NCBI RefSeq assembly: GCF_004320535.1
Contig: NZ_SIHY01000002.1
Location: 372,001 to 436,000, forward strand
From: Arthrobacter sp. S41
GTDB taxonomy: Bacteria; Actinomycetota; Actinomycetes; Actinomycetales; Micrococcaceae
Reading direction: 5' to 3'
DNA: 64,000 bases
The translations under genes were made by a program, and so were the position numbers. Positions 45,626 to 53,330 of this stretch are shown piece by piece. Position 1 is the first letter of the stretch; each line of letters starts with the position of its first letter. The notes beneath the pieces are model-generated. The model made no database searches, was not told where the DNA came from, and saw nothing but the letters and a program-made list of their open reading frames with translations.

Positions 45626-46678
45626 GGATTCTCCTGGGGTGCCGGGTAAGATGCCTGCGCTGAGAGTAACGGTACCGCCTAAGGCCTGAACACGTTCGCG
45701 CAATCCGCGTAGGCCGTTGCCCTCTTGCGCGGGGCCTAGTCCGATCCCGTCATCGGCCACGCTCACCTGCGCCCGCGTTTCGGTGAGCTGCACGGCCACT
45801 TCCACTCGACTGGCCTTGGCATGGCGTACGACGTTGTTCAGCGATTCCTGCACCACCCGATAAATCGTGTTCTCCACTGCGTCATCCATCCAGACAGGCG
45901 CGCTGCTCGGCGGTGAGTAGTGCGTTTGGCGCCCGGTGAGCTGGGCGAGCAAATCCGGCAGCTGTTCCAGGCGCTGGCTGGGGATGCGCGGGGCGTCTTG
46001 GCGGAGCACCGAGAGGACCTCGCGCACGTCGTTCAGCGACTGTGCGGACCCCGCCTTGATATTGGTCAGGGCCTCAAGCAGTTTGGCCGGATTGAGATCC
46101 TTTTCGGCCAAATGCAGGGCGACCGAAGCCTGCACGTTGATCATCGACAGGGAGTGCGCGACCACGTCGTGAATGTCGCGGGCGATCACCAGACGTTCCT
46201 GATCGGCGTGGTGCTTAAGCTGCTCGGCTTCGGCGCGGTGGCGCTCAATGCGGTGCAACCTCCCGGCCCGGGCCAGCTCCGCACCCAGCAAGAGCACCAC
46301 CAGCCAGATCAAACTGAACAGCGGCGGGGACCCTCGCCACTGGAACAGTCCGGCGGCCCCGGCGGCGAAAGCGGCGGCCGATCCCCAGGCCCACCACCGC
46401 GCCCCGGAAACCAGGGCGAGCACCAGGGCGATCGCCATCGATACGACGAAAGGGCCCGGCGGGAATCCGGCCACCACGTGGGCCAGGGCGACCGCGGCGC
46501 ATCCGGCGGCGGTCAGGCCCGGCGATCGCCGGCGGAAAATCAAGAGGACCGGCCCGGCCAGCAACAGCGCCAGCGTCCCGGCCGTGAGATCGACGCCTTG
46601 GTGCCAAGCAGCCATATGCGTGCCCACGATCTGGATGACGGCGACGGTCACGGGGAGGAACAGCGCTCGTCTTCTCAT
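45317..46678 (-). CDS. NarL-type sensor histidine kinase reading into its response regulator
   Basis: As read, 453 aa: the kinase proper covers residues 1-351 (46678-45626) and continues in frame into the receiver. Hydrophobic segments lie at about 5-145. The HisKA_3 box RLVIARDIHDVVAHSLSMINVQ is near residue 170. The ATPase domain has YRVVQESLNNVVRHAKAS (N box), VSVADDGIGLG (D box) and GNGLRGLRERVQALGG (G box). The normal last strand after ALGGTVTLSAG is missing: only ILPGTPGES precedes the regulator ATG. In the +1 frame a TGA at 45622-45624 would give the usual ATGA overlap, so a second small indel near the kinase end is likely. Confidence 0.8.
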   Translation of the reverse strand: MRRRALFLPVTVAVIQIVGTHMAAWHQGVDLTAGTLALLLAGPVLLIFRRRSPGLTAAGCAAVALAHVVAGFPPGPFVVSMAIALVLALVSGARWWAWGSAAAFAAGAAGLFQWRGSPPLFSLIWLVVLLLGAELARAGRLHRIERHRAEAEQLKHHADQERLVIARDIHDVVAHSLSMINVQASVALHLAEKDLNPAKLLEALTNIKAGSAQSLNDVREVLSVLRQDAPRIPSQRLEQLPDLLAQLTGRQTHYSPPSSAPVWMDDAVENTIYRVVQESLNNVVRHAKASRVEVAVQLTETRAQVSVADDGIGLGPAQEGNGLRGLRERVQALGGTVTLSAGILPGTPGESMSIGVLIVDDQSLIRAGFSALLEAEADMSVLGTAGSGTEAVQLARATKPDVVLMDIRMPHGDGISATAQITADLPPRDHADHLRARRVHSGLDPRRSQRVPG

Positions 46679-46787
46679 GAAACTGAGGATACTCTGGCGG
46701 GCCGGGTCAACACATGCTACTGGCGGTGTGCGCGCTGTACTCCCGCATGAGTACGGCGCGCACGCCTAGGGAAGGCGCGGGCTGAGA

Positions 46788-47651
46788 CTAGCGGGCGTTG
46801 CGCTCGGCGGCCTCGACCACGTTGTTCAGTAGCATCGCGCGAGTCATCGGGCCCACACCGCCGGGGTTCGGGCTGATCCAGCTAGCAACCTCGGCCACGG
46901 CTGGGTCCACGTCGCCGGTGACCTTGCCGTCAACGCGGGAGACACCCACGTCGAGCACGATCGCGCCGGGCTTGATAGCGTCGGCCTTCACAATATGTGG
47001 CACGCCGGCGGCGGCGATGATGACATCGGCCTGAGCCAGAAGTTCTGGCAGGTTGGTGGTGCCGGTGTGTGCCAGGGTAACCGTCGCGTTCACGCTACGA
47101 CGGGTCAGCAACAGCCCGACCGGACGGCCAATGGTCACGCCGCGACCTAAGACCAGCACGTGCTTGCCGTTCAGATCGATATCGTGGCGGGCCAACAGGT
47201 CTACACAACCCAGCGGGGTGCAAGGCAGCGGCGAAGTCATCGGGCGATTCACGTTGGCCACCAGACGGCCAAGGTTCATTGGGTGTAGACCGTCGGCGTC
47301 CTTGGAAGGATCCATCGCCTCGAGGATGACGTCCTGGTCGATGTGCTTAGGCAAGGGCAGCTGCACGATGTAGCCGGTGCAATCCGGATTTTCGTTCAGT
47401 TCGCGGACCTTGGCCAGCAGTTCATCTTGGGTGGTTTCCTCGGGCAGATCCACGCGGATCGACTCGATGCCCACCTCGGCGCAGTCCTTGTGCTTGCCGC
47501 CGACGTACCAGGCCGAACCTGGATCATTGCCGACCAAGATGGTGCCCAGACCGGTGGAGTGACCAGCAGCCTTCAGCTTGGCCACACGTTCAGCAAGTTC
47601 CTGCTTGATGGTGGCCGCGGTGGCCTTTCCGTCGAGAATGCGTGCGCTCAC
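46788..47651 (-). CDS. folD: bifunctional 5,10-methylene-THF dehydrogenase / methenyl-THF cyclohydrolase
   Basis: 287 aa. It converts 5,10-methylene-THF to 10-formyl-THF via methenyl-THF, supplying purine and formyl-Met synthesis. The folate-binding [14 protein letters not shown] with catalytic Lys, [10 protein letters not shown], the NADP-binding [19 protein letters not shown] and [16 protein letters not shown] are canonical. GTG 47651 is chosen with GGAAGG seven bases upstream. The frame is open to 47744, but that region is the riboswitch. Its expression is probably controlled by the ZTP aptamer directly upstream. Confidence 0.95.
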   Translation of the reverse strand: MSARILDGKATAATIKQELAERVAKLKAAGHSTGLGTILVGNDPGSAWYVGGKHKDCAEVGIESIRVDLPEETTQDELLAKVRELNENPDCTGYIVQLPLPKHIDQDVILEAMDPSKDADGLHPMNLGRLVANVNRPMTSPLPCTPLGCVDLLARHDIDLNGKHVLVLGRGVTIGRPVGLLLTRRSVNATVTLAHTGTTNLPELLAQADVIIAAAGVPHIVKADAIKPGAIVLDVGVSRVDGKVTGDVDPAVAEVASWISPNPGGVGPMTRAMLLNNVVEAAERNAR

Positions 47652-47696
47652 GCGTATCCTTCCGTAGGCGCCTCGTTGCCAAGGCGGGTGGTGTGC

Positions 47697-47765
47697 AAAC
47701 CCAGGCGCGCGGCTCGCACGATTAGCTCCCCGGTGGTTACCCACCTAACGCCAGTCACGCGTTCC
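47697..47765 (-). ncRNA. ZTP/ZMP riboswitch (pfl motif) of folD
   Basis: On the minus strand the conserved elements come in order: CGTGACTGGCG (47749-47760), GTGGGTAACCAC then CGGGGAGC (47725-47744), and GCGCGCCTGGG (47700-47710). These match the pfl motif, which binds ZTP/ZMP, the purine intermediate that builds up when 10-formyl-THF is short, and it commonly precedes folD in Actinobacteria. The 46-nt stretch to the GTG holds a CGCCT/AGGCG hairpin and the ribosome binding site with no T-run, suggesting translational control. Confidence 0.88.
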
Positions 47766-47822
47766 AGTGTAGCGAAAATCGGTTCGGGAATGAGAGCGCA
47801 GTGCGCAGGGTTACCTTTGGAT

Positions 47823-48851
47823 GTGTACTCAACAATTGTGATCGGGGCCGGGCAAGCCGGGCTCTCAGCTGCCTACCATCTGGCCAAGCGCGGTGTGGAC
47901 ATCCTCGTGCTCGATGCAAACCCCGGTCCTGGAGGCGCGTGGCAGAACCGTTGGGACTCGCTCACCTTGGGCGCGACGCACCATATTCACCCGCTGCCAG
48001 ATTTCCCGTTGGAGAATCAGGACTCCACCCGGCCCGCGTCGGCCGTGGTTAAGGAGTACTACGGCGAGTACGAGCGACGCTTCAACTTACCGGTGCGCCA
48101 TTCGGCCACGGTCACCTCGGTAACGCGGTTGGAGAACCACTTTGAGGTGCACGCCGATCAGCTCTACACCGCTCGCACCGTTATCAACGCGACCGGCACC
48201 TGGTCCAACCCGTTCTGGCCGGTGTACCCCGGACAGTTTGACGGACCACAGGTGCATACCAACGGGTTCATCTCCCCGTCCCAGTTCTCCGGGCGAGTGC
48301 TAGTAGTCGGAGCCGGGGCTAGCGCCACACAATTTATTGTGCAGCTGCGTGAGGCCGGGGTCGACACCCTCTGGTCCACTCGGCGAGCGCCCGATTGGCG
48401 GGAATTCGCCGGCGCCGAATGGGGGCTGGATGTGGAGCGCCAGGTTAATGAGCGCACTCGTGCTGGGTTACCGCCCAAGTCGGTAGTCGGTACCACCGGT
48501 TTGCTGCTGAACGAGAAGATGCGCGCCGGGATCACTTCCGGGGCGCTGGTTTCCCGCGGCAAGATCGCCCGATTGGAATCTGACGCGGTGGTGTTTGACG
48601 ACGGAACGCGGGAGAAGATCGACGCGATACTCTGGGCGACCGGCTTCCGTCATGCCCACCGCCATTTGCGCAACCTCAAACTTCATACTGAGGCCGGCGG
48701 CATCGTGATGGAGGAAGATGGGGTTTCGGCTTCCGCGATGCCGGGGATCTTTTTTGTCGGCTACGGTGCCTCGGCTTCTACGTTGGGGGCCACCCGGGCC
48801 GGTCGAAAGGCTGCGCTGGCTGCCGCGAAGTACTTGGGCGACGCAACGTAG
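47823..48851 (+). CDS. flavin-containing monooxygenase-like NAD(P)/FAD oxidoreductase
   Basis: 342 aa. FAD-binding TIVIGAGQAGLSAAYHLAKRG (about 4-24) and NAD(P)-binding VLVVGAGASATQFIVQLREAG (about 158-178) define a two-dinucleotide-fold oxidoreductase of the CzcO/YhcA-like group. GPGGAWQNRWDSLTLG and FPLENQDS (Baeyer-Villiger/FMO-like) follow. A second GAGASA loop and ILWATGFR near the C-terminus are typical. The substrate is unknown. GTG 47823 fits the family N-terminus; ATG 47790 is the alternative. Its promoter must overlap the 5' end of the divergent folD riboswitch. Confidence 0.8.
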   Translation: MYSTIVIGAGQAGLSAAYHLAKRGVDILVLDANPGPGGAWQNRWDSLTLGATHHIHPLPDFPLENQDSTRPASAVVKEYYGEYERRFNLPVRHSATVTSVTRLENHFEVHADQLYTARTVINATGTWSNPFWPVYPGQFDGPQVHTNGFISPSQFSGRVLVVGAGASATQFIVQLREAGVDTLWSTRRAPDWREFAGAEWGLDVERQVNERTRAGLPPKSVVGTTGLLLNEKMRAGITSGALVSRGKIARLESDAVVFDDGTREKIDAILWATGFRHAHRHLRNLKLHTEAGGIVMEEDGVSASAMPGIFFVGYGASASTLGATRAGRKAALAAAKYLGDAT

Positions 48852-48898
48852 ATCACGCAATTGGTAGAAAAACGCTGGCGGGCGCTAACTTAGAACCC

Positions 48899-49741
48899 AT
48901 GAACCAGTACATCGTCACCCTGTCTTGCCTCGACCGCCCCGGTATTGTCCACGCCATTTCCGGAGGTCTTTTGGGTGCCGGTTGCAATATCACCGAGTCG
49001 CAGCAGTTCCTCTCCCCCGAAACCGGCACGTTCTTCATGCGGATCCAGGTTGAGACCGAACAGTCCTTGGATCAGGCTCGTGCGTCTTTGGCACCGATTC
49101 GCGATCAGTTTGCGATGTCGTTGAAGGTTGCTGACGCGGCCGATCGGGTGCGCACCATGATCATGTGCTCCAAGGCCGGCCATGCGCTCAATGACTTGCT
49201 GTTTGCGCAGCGTGCCGGAACGCTGGCCATCGACGTGCCGGTGATCGTCTCCAACCACCTGGATCTCAAGCCGATGGCAGATTTTTACGGTGTGGACTTT
49301 GTGCACCTGCCGGTAACCAAAGAGAACAAGTCGCAGGCTGAAGCGGAGCTGCTTAAGCTCGCCGAAGATTACAACATCGAACTGGTGGTGTTGGCCCGCT
49401 ACATGCAGATCCTCTCCGACTCGTTGTGCGAGCGGATGGAGGGGCGCGTGATCAACATTCACCACTCGTTCTTGCCTTCCTTTAAGGGCGCCAAGCCTTA
49501 TCACCAGGCCTACGCTCGCGGTGTGAAGCTGATCGGCGCGACCGCACACTACGTCACCGCGGATCTGGATGAGGGGCCGATCATTGATCAGGAAGTCACT
49601 CACGTGTCGCACACCCGCACCGCCGAGCAATTAGTGGAGTTGGGTCGTAGCGTTGAGGGTCGCACACTGACTCGTGCCGTGCAGTGGCATGCCGAGCATC
49701 GCGTGATGCTCGACGGTCAGCGCACAATCGTCTTCTCGTAA
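48899..49741 (+). CDS. purU: formyltetrahydrofolate deformylase
   Basis: 280 aa. It hydrolyses 10-formyl-THF to THF and formate, balancing the one-carbon pool. The N-terminal ACT domain (about 1-80) starts VTLSCLDRPGIVHAISGGLLGAGCNI. The formyltransferase domain (about 85-280) has NIHHSFLPSFKGAKPYHQAYARGVKLIGATAHYVT, with the catalytic Asn-His pattern, and DLDEGPIIDQEV. It lies 47 bp after the flavoprotein gene and close to folD, which makes the same substrate. Confidence 0.95.
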   Translation: MNQYIVTLSCLDRPGIVHAISGGLLGAGCNITESQQFLSPETGTFFMRIQVETEQSLDQARASLAPIRDQFAMSLKVADAADRVRTMIMCSKAGHALNDLLFAQRAGTLAIDVPVIVSNHLDLKPMADFYGVDFVHLPVTKENKSQAEAELLKLAEDYNIELVVLARYMQILSDSLCERMEGRVINIHHSFLPSFKGAKPYHQAYARGVKLIGATAHYVTADLDEGPIIDQEVTHVSHTRTAEQLVELGRSVEGRTLTRAVQWHAEHRVMLDGQRTIVFS

Positions 49742-49778
49742 CTCGCACCGGGCTCGCCCGCCAATTAGAGTAGGTGGC

Positions 49779-50297
49779 ATGAGCCACATTATTACTATTG
49801 ACGGGTCGACTCCCCAGGTCGGCAACAACGTATTTATCGCACCCACCGCCGTGTTGAGCGGAGACGTGGTCCTGGCCGATCAGGCCAGCGCCTTCTACGG
49901 GGTGTCTGTGCGCGGGGATTCGGCCCCTATTCGCGTTGGTGTTGGCACCAATTTGCAGGACAACGCGGTGCTTCACGCCGATTCGGGTTTCCCTTGCACA
50001 TTGGGCGCTGGAGTATCCGTGGGACATTCGGCGGTAGTGCACGGTGCCACCGTGGGCGACGGTTGCCTGGTGGGTATGAGCGCGACCATTATGAATGGCG
50101 CGGTCATTGGTGAGCAGTCGTTGGTGGCCGCCGGGGCGCTAGTACTCGAAGGCACACAGGTTCCGCCGCGTTCATTGGTTGCCGGTGTGCCGGCCAAGGT
50201 GCGCCGTGAGCTCAGCGATGAGGAAGTGGCCGGGCTGAACGTCAACGCCGAGCACTACCTTGAACTATCTGCCAAGCATTTGGCTGCGAACGCCTAG
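49779..50297 (+). CDS. gamma-class carbonic anhydrase family protein (left-handed beta helix)
   Basis: 172 aa of hexapeptide repeats forming a left-handed parallel beta helix. The zinc ligands H66 (AVLHAD), H83 (VGHS) and H88 (VVHG) are present in the gamma-CA pattern, with Arg and Asp of VRGDSAPIRVG. The C-terminal helix is HYLELSAKHLAANA. Relatives include YrdA and PaaY. Carbonic anhydrase activity is variable in this family. Its stop overlaps the convergent HNH gene by 4 bp. Confidence 0.88.
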   Translation: MSHIITIDGSTPQVGNNVFIAPTAVLSGDVVLADQASAFYGVSVRGDSAPIRVGVGTNLQDNAVLHADSGFPCTLGAGVSVGHSAVVHGATVGDGCLVGMSATIMNGAVIGEQSLVAAGALVLEGTQVPPRSLVAGVPAKVRRELSDEEVAGLNVNAEHYLELSAKHLAANA

Positions 50298-52030
50298 GCT
50301 TCAGCAAATTCTAGGGCCAGCGCTCCAGCCCGCCACCCGATCGTCAGCTGCTGCGCCATGGCTTCTGCGTCAAGTGCCTCGTTCGGCGTCATGAAATAGG
50401 TATTAACCCGGAGCTTTTGTTCGGGATCAAGTTCTGTGGAGAGCAAGACCAGTGGCCGGTGGCCGGCGATCTTGACCGTCCGGAAGAGTCCGCAGTGCCG
50501 GCCGATGTGGTGGATCGGGCAATTGAGGTCGGCCGAGGCGATGTCGGTGAGTCCGCCCTTTTCCCACGGATCCAGATGGTCCAGTTCGCAACGTTCGGCG
50601 GGCATACTGCAGCCAGGGTAGGAGCAGCCTCGGTAGGCGGCCCGGATCGCTCGGCCTTGGGCTTTGGAGAAGAGCCGTTGAGTTCGACCGAGGTCCAAGG
50701 GCAGAGAAGCGCCATTGAGTACTAGCGGGTAAATGCCGGCGGTACACAGCGCGGCTCTGGCTTCACCGGGCGATAACGGGATTCCGCTGGAGGTGACGGC
50801 GAAATCTTGTGCTTGGCGTTGCATCTTTTCCCAGTTCATCACGATGCTCACCTGCGCTGAGCCGAATCCCGGTTCAGGCTGCGAATCAGTTGTCCGGTTA
50901 GTCATGAGTAAGGCCATCAGGCCGATCAGCCGTCGTCGTTCGGGCTTCATCTCTTCCCACGGAGCTGCGGGTTCCGGAGTTTGTGAGTCGCTCGAATCGG
51001 CCGGTGCGTCGTCGGGATCCTCGCTGTCAGGATCGTCGTCCGGATCGTCGCTGCCCGGATCTTCGTCCGGATCGTCGGCGGCGGGTGAGTCGTCCGGATC
51101 CTCGTCGTCCGGGCCGGAGCGGTTTCCACCCTTGGCCCAGTCGGGCATTGTTTCTTCGTCGTCCCAGTCGCTGCCCGGCTCGCCGGTGAAATGAGCCTCG
51201 GCGTCCTTTAGACGCTCGCGGTTGCCGGCCACGGTGGCAGGGTTATCCACCTTGGCAAAAAATGCCTCAATGAACGCGGCGTGCGAGGGCAAAACTCGCA
51301 AAACATATTCCACGAGTCCCTGGCGCGTGCCCCGCTTGAAGATGCCGATGCATTCAAGCAGGGCTTTAAGTGGGCGCTTGCCGGATTTCACTTCGGCGAC
51401 AAGGTCATTGATGTGTTTGCGGGCCGACTTGGGTTCGGCGTTGAGGAAAGCAACGGATTTGGCTTGGAGCTGGCGCAGTTTGTCCCGGCCGGCTTTGCCC
51501 TCGCCCAGATCTTTGCGGGCCGAATGCAGTTTGCTTGCCGTTGCGGCAACGAGCCGCGGGTCCACGGTAGGGTCGGTGAACGTGGCGGCGAGTTCCGGCA
51601 GCCACGGATCGAGCTGTTGGCCAGCCTCATCAATCCGGCCAATGAGGCAGTCGGCTTGGACCAACCGGTCCCCCGCGGTACTGCGCGGAATGTCCAACCA
51701 GTCATGCATCAACCCGCGGGCACTTTTGAAGTGAGTGCGCCCGGCGATGGTGTGGCCATGGGTGGCTTCGATCTGTTCCAGCGTGGGGTTGGTGCCGGCG
51801 TCGGTGATGGCTTGAAAGGAGGCTTGATCAAGTTTGTGCGCGCCGGTACGACGAAGCGCGTGGGCGGCGTGAAGCTGTGTGCGCGATTGCTGCTGGCCGA
51901 GGTGCTCGGTCAAGAGTGCAAAATAGGCCGCGTGGCCGGCGGTCAGATCTGTCTGGGACAACACAGCAGTAGCGCTGGCGGTCAATTGGGCCGCCGTGGC
52001 CAGATCCTTGAGTGCTTGTGCTGTGTCCAT
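50294..52030 (-). CDS. DUF222 / HNH endonuclease domain protein
   Basis: 578 aa. A DUF222 region (about 20-340) precedes a Ser/Pro/Asp low-complexity acidic linker (about 295-355, with DDPDEDPGSDDPDDDPD), then a conserved stretch ending in an HNH motif at about 465-515: GCSYPGCSMPAERCELDHLDPWEKGG ... NLNCPIHHIGRHCG-like with paired Cys for zinc. The family is abundant in Micrococcales and is poorly characterised. It may be a mobile or selfish nuclease remnant, but the frame is intact. No clear ribosome binding site precedes ATG 52030. Confidence 0.88.
   Translation of the reverse strand: MDTAQALKDLATAAQLTASATAVLSQTDLTAGHAAYFALLTEHLGQQQSRTQLHAAHALRRTGAHKLDQASFQAITDAGTNPTLEQIEATHGHTIAGRTHFKSARGLMHDWLDIPRSTAGDRLVQADCLIGRIDEAGQQLDPWLPELAATFTDPTVDPRLVAATASKLHSARKDLGEGKAGRDKLRQLQAKSVAFLNAEPKSARKHINDLVAEVKSGKRPLKALLECIGIFKRGTRQGLVEYVLRVLPSHAAFIEAFFAKVDNPATVAGNRERLKDAEAHFTGEPGSDWDDEETMPDWAKGGNRSGPDDEDPDDSPAADDPDEDPGSDDPDDDPDSEDPDDAPADSSDSQTPEPAAPWEEMKPERRRLIGLMALLMTNRTTDSQPEPGFGSAQVSIVMNWEKMQRQAQDFAVTSSGIPLSPGEARAALCTAGIYPLVLNGASLPLDLGRTQRLFSKAQGRAIRAAYRGCSYPGCSMPAERCELDHLDPWEKGGLTDIASADLNCPIHHIGRHCGLFRTVKIAGHRPLVLLSTELDPEQKLRVNTYFMTPNEALDAEAMAQQLTIGWRAGALALEFAEA
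51003..51112. repeat. short tandem repeats coding for the acidic linker
   Basis: Imperfect repeats of GTCGTCCGGATC on the plus strand (about 8 copies) encode the alternating Asp/Ser/Pro linker of the HNH protein. Such repeats slip easily, so linker length may vary between strains. Confidence 0.7.
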
Positions 52031-52040
52031 GGAAACGAGT

Positions 52041-52070
52041 TTGCCCCGCAGTTACTGATCTGCGGGGCAA
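52041..52070 (-). terminator. terminator of the metY-metB transcript
   Basis: TTGCCCCGCAG at 52041-52051 pairs perfectly with CTGCGGGGCAA at 52060-52070. It sits 22 bp past the metB stop. The T-run after the minus-strand stem is weak. Confidence 0.75.
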
Positions 52071-52091
52071 GCTCGAACGGGCTGTGGATAT

Positions 52092-53330
52092 TTACGCGGT
52101 AGCGAAGGCGGATGCGCTCTGCCGGGTCCTTTGGGTTACGGGCTTGGCCGCGGATCGCGAGGCGTTCGACGCTGCGCGGGCGGCAAGCAGTCCACGTTCC
52201 AGATCGGCGATCAGATCTTCGACCTCTTCGATGCCCACCGAGAGGCGGACCAGGTTGGCCGGGATCTCCAGTTCGGTGCCAATCAGCGATGCGTGAGTCA
52301 TTTCGCGCGGATAACAGACCAGCGATTCCACCCCGCCTAAGGAGACCGAGAGCTGGAAGTACTCCATGGATTCAGCGAAGGCGCGGGCGCCGGCTTCATC
52401 GGTGAGCTGCAGCGAAACAATGCCGCCAAAACCGCGCTGCTGGCGCTTGGCCAGTTCGTGCCCGGGGTGGGTTTCCAGACCCGGGTAGTACACGCGGGTC
52501 ACTTCTGGCTGCGCGTCAAGCCAGCGGGCCAGCTTATCGGCGGTGGAACAGTGACGTTCCATGCGCAGGCCCAGGGTTTTCAGTCCGCGGGCGGCCAGGT
52601 AGGAATCCTGCGGTCCGGCCACCGCACCGCCGGCAAACTGCTGATAGCCGACCGCTTCGGCCAGGGACTGGCCGCGGAAGAGGTGATCGGCCACAATTAC
52701 CGCACCACCGAGCACGTCGGAGTGCCCGCCGATGTACTTGGTGGTGGAGTGAACTACCGCGTGCGCGCCGAAGTCCAGCGGACGCTGTAGATAAGGGGTA
52801 GCGAAGGTGTTATCAACCACCAGCAGCGCACCAATTTCCTTGGCCAGCTGGGCCCAGCCGGCTAGATCGGCGATGCCAAGCAGTGGGTTGGACGGGGTTT
52901 CCACCCAGAGCAGGGCGGTATTGGGTTGCAGTGCAGCTCGCACCGAATCCAAGTTGGTGATGTCCACCGCCGAGGAGGTGATGCCCCATTTGCTGTGCAA
53001 TTTGGAGATCAACCGGTTGGTGCCGCCGTAACCGTCGGCGCCCAGAACGATGTGATCGCCCGGTTCCAGCACGGCACGCAGCAGCGCATCTTCGGCGGCG
53101 ATACCTGAGGCGAAGGCAAAACCGGCCGCGCCGTTTTCTAGGATGGTGAGCTGGTCTTGGAAACCATCTCGAGTGGGGTTGGAGCCGCGGGAGTATTCGT
53201 GCCCGGATCGCAGTACGTTAATACCGTCCTGGATGAAGGTGCTGGTCTGGTAGATCGGCGGAACAACCGCGCCGGTGTGTGGGTCTTTTTCCTGGCCTGC
53301 GTGTACGGCCTGAGTGTTGAAGCCAGTCAT
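52092..53330 (-). CDS. metB: cystathionine gamma-synthase-like PLP enzyme
   Basis: About 412 aa Cys/Met-metabolism PLP enzyme. The phosphate-binding YSRGSNPTRDGFQDQL (about 48-63) and PLP-lysine motif HSTTKYIGGHSDVLGGAVI (Lys about 192) are canonical, with ESPSNPLL-like WVETPSNPLLGIADL. It condenses an activated homoserine with cysteine to cystathionine, or acts as a gamma-lyase. Substrate specificity is not readable. Two adjacent ATGs occur at 53333 and 53330; the second gives better spacing from AAGGAG. It overlaps the upstream metY-like stop. Confidence 0.88.
   Translation of the reverse strand: MTGFNTQAVHAGQEKDPHTGAVVPPIYQTSTFIQDGINVLRSGHEYSRGSNPTRDGFQDQLTILENGAAGFAFASGIAAEDALLRAVLEPGDHIVLGADGYGGTNRLISKLHSKWGITSSAVDITNLDSVRAALQPNTALLWVETPSNPLLGIADLAGWAQLAKEIGALLVVDNTFATPYLQRPLDFGAHAVVHSTTKYIGGHSDVLGGAVIVADHLFRGQSLAEAVGYQQFAGGAVAGPQDSYLAARGLKTLGLRMERHCSTADKLARWLDAQPEVTRVYYPGLETHPGHELAKRQQRGFGGIVSLQLTDEAGARAFAESMEYFQLSVSLGGVESLVCYPREMTHASLIGTELEIPANLVRLSVGIEEVEDLIADLERGLLAARAASNASRSAAKPVTQRTRQSASAFATA

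Noticed and set aside
45317-46678. A natural hybrid histidine kinase-receiver fusion
   Set aside because: The kinase ends short, the receiver has its own ATG with a plausible overlap arrangement, and the downstream HTH lies in another frame. Indels explain this better than a designed fusion.
47343-47822. N-terminal extension of the FMO-like protein
   Set aside because: It would run through folD and its riboswitch in antisense. The family N-terminus (dinucleotide motif) begins right at 47823.
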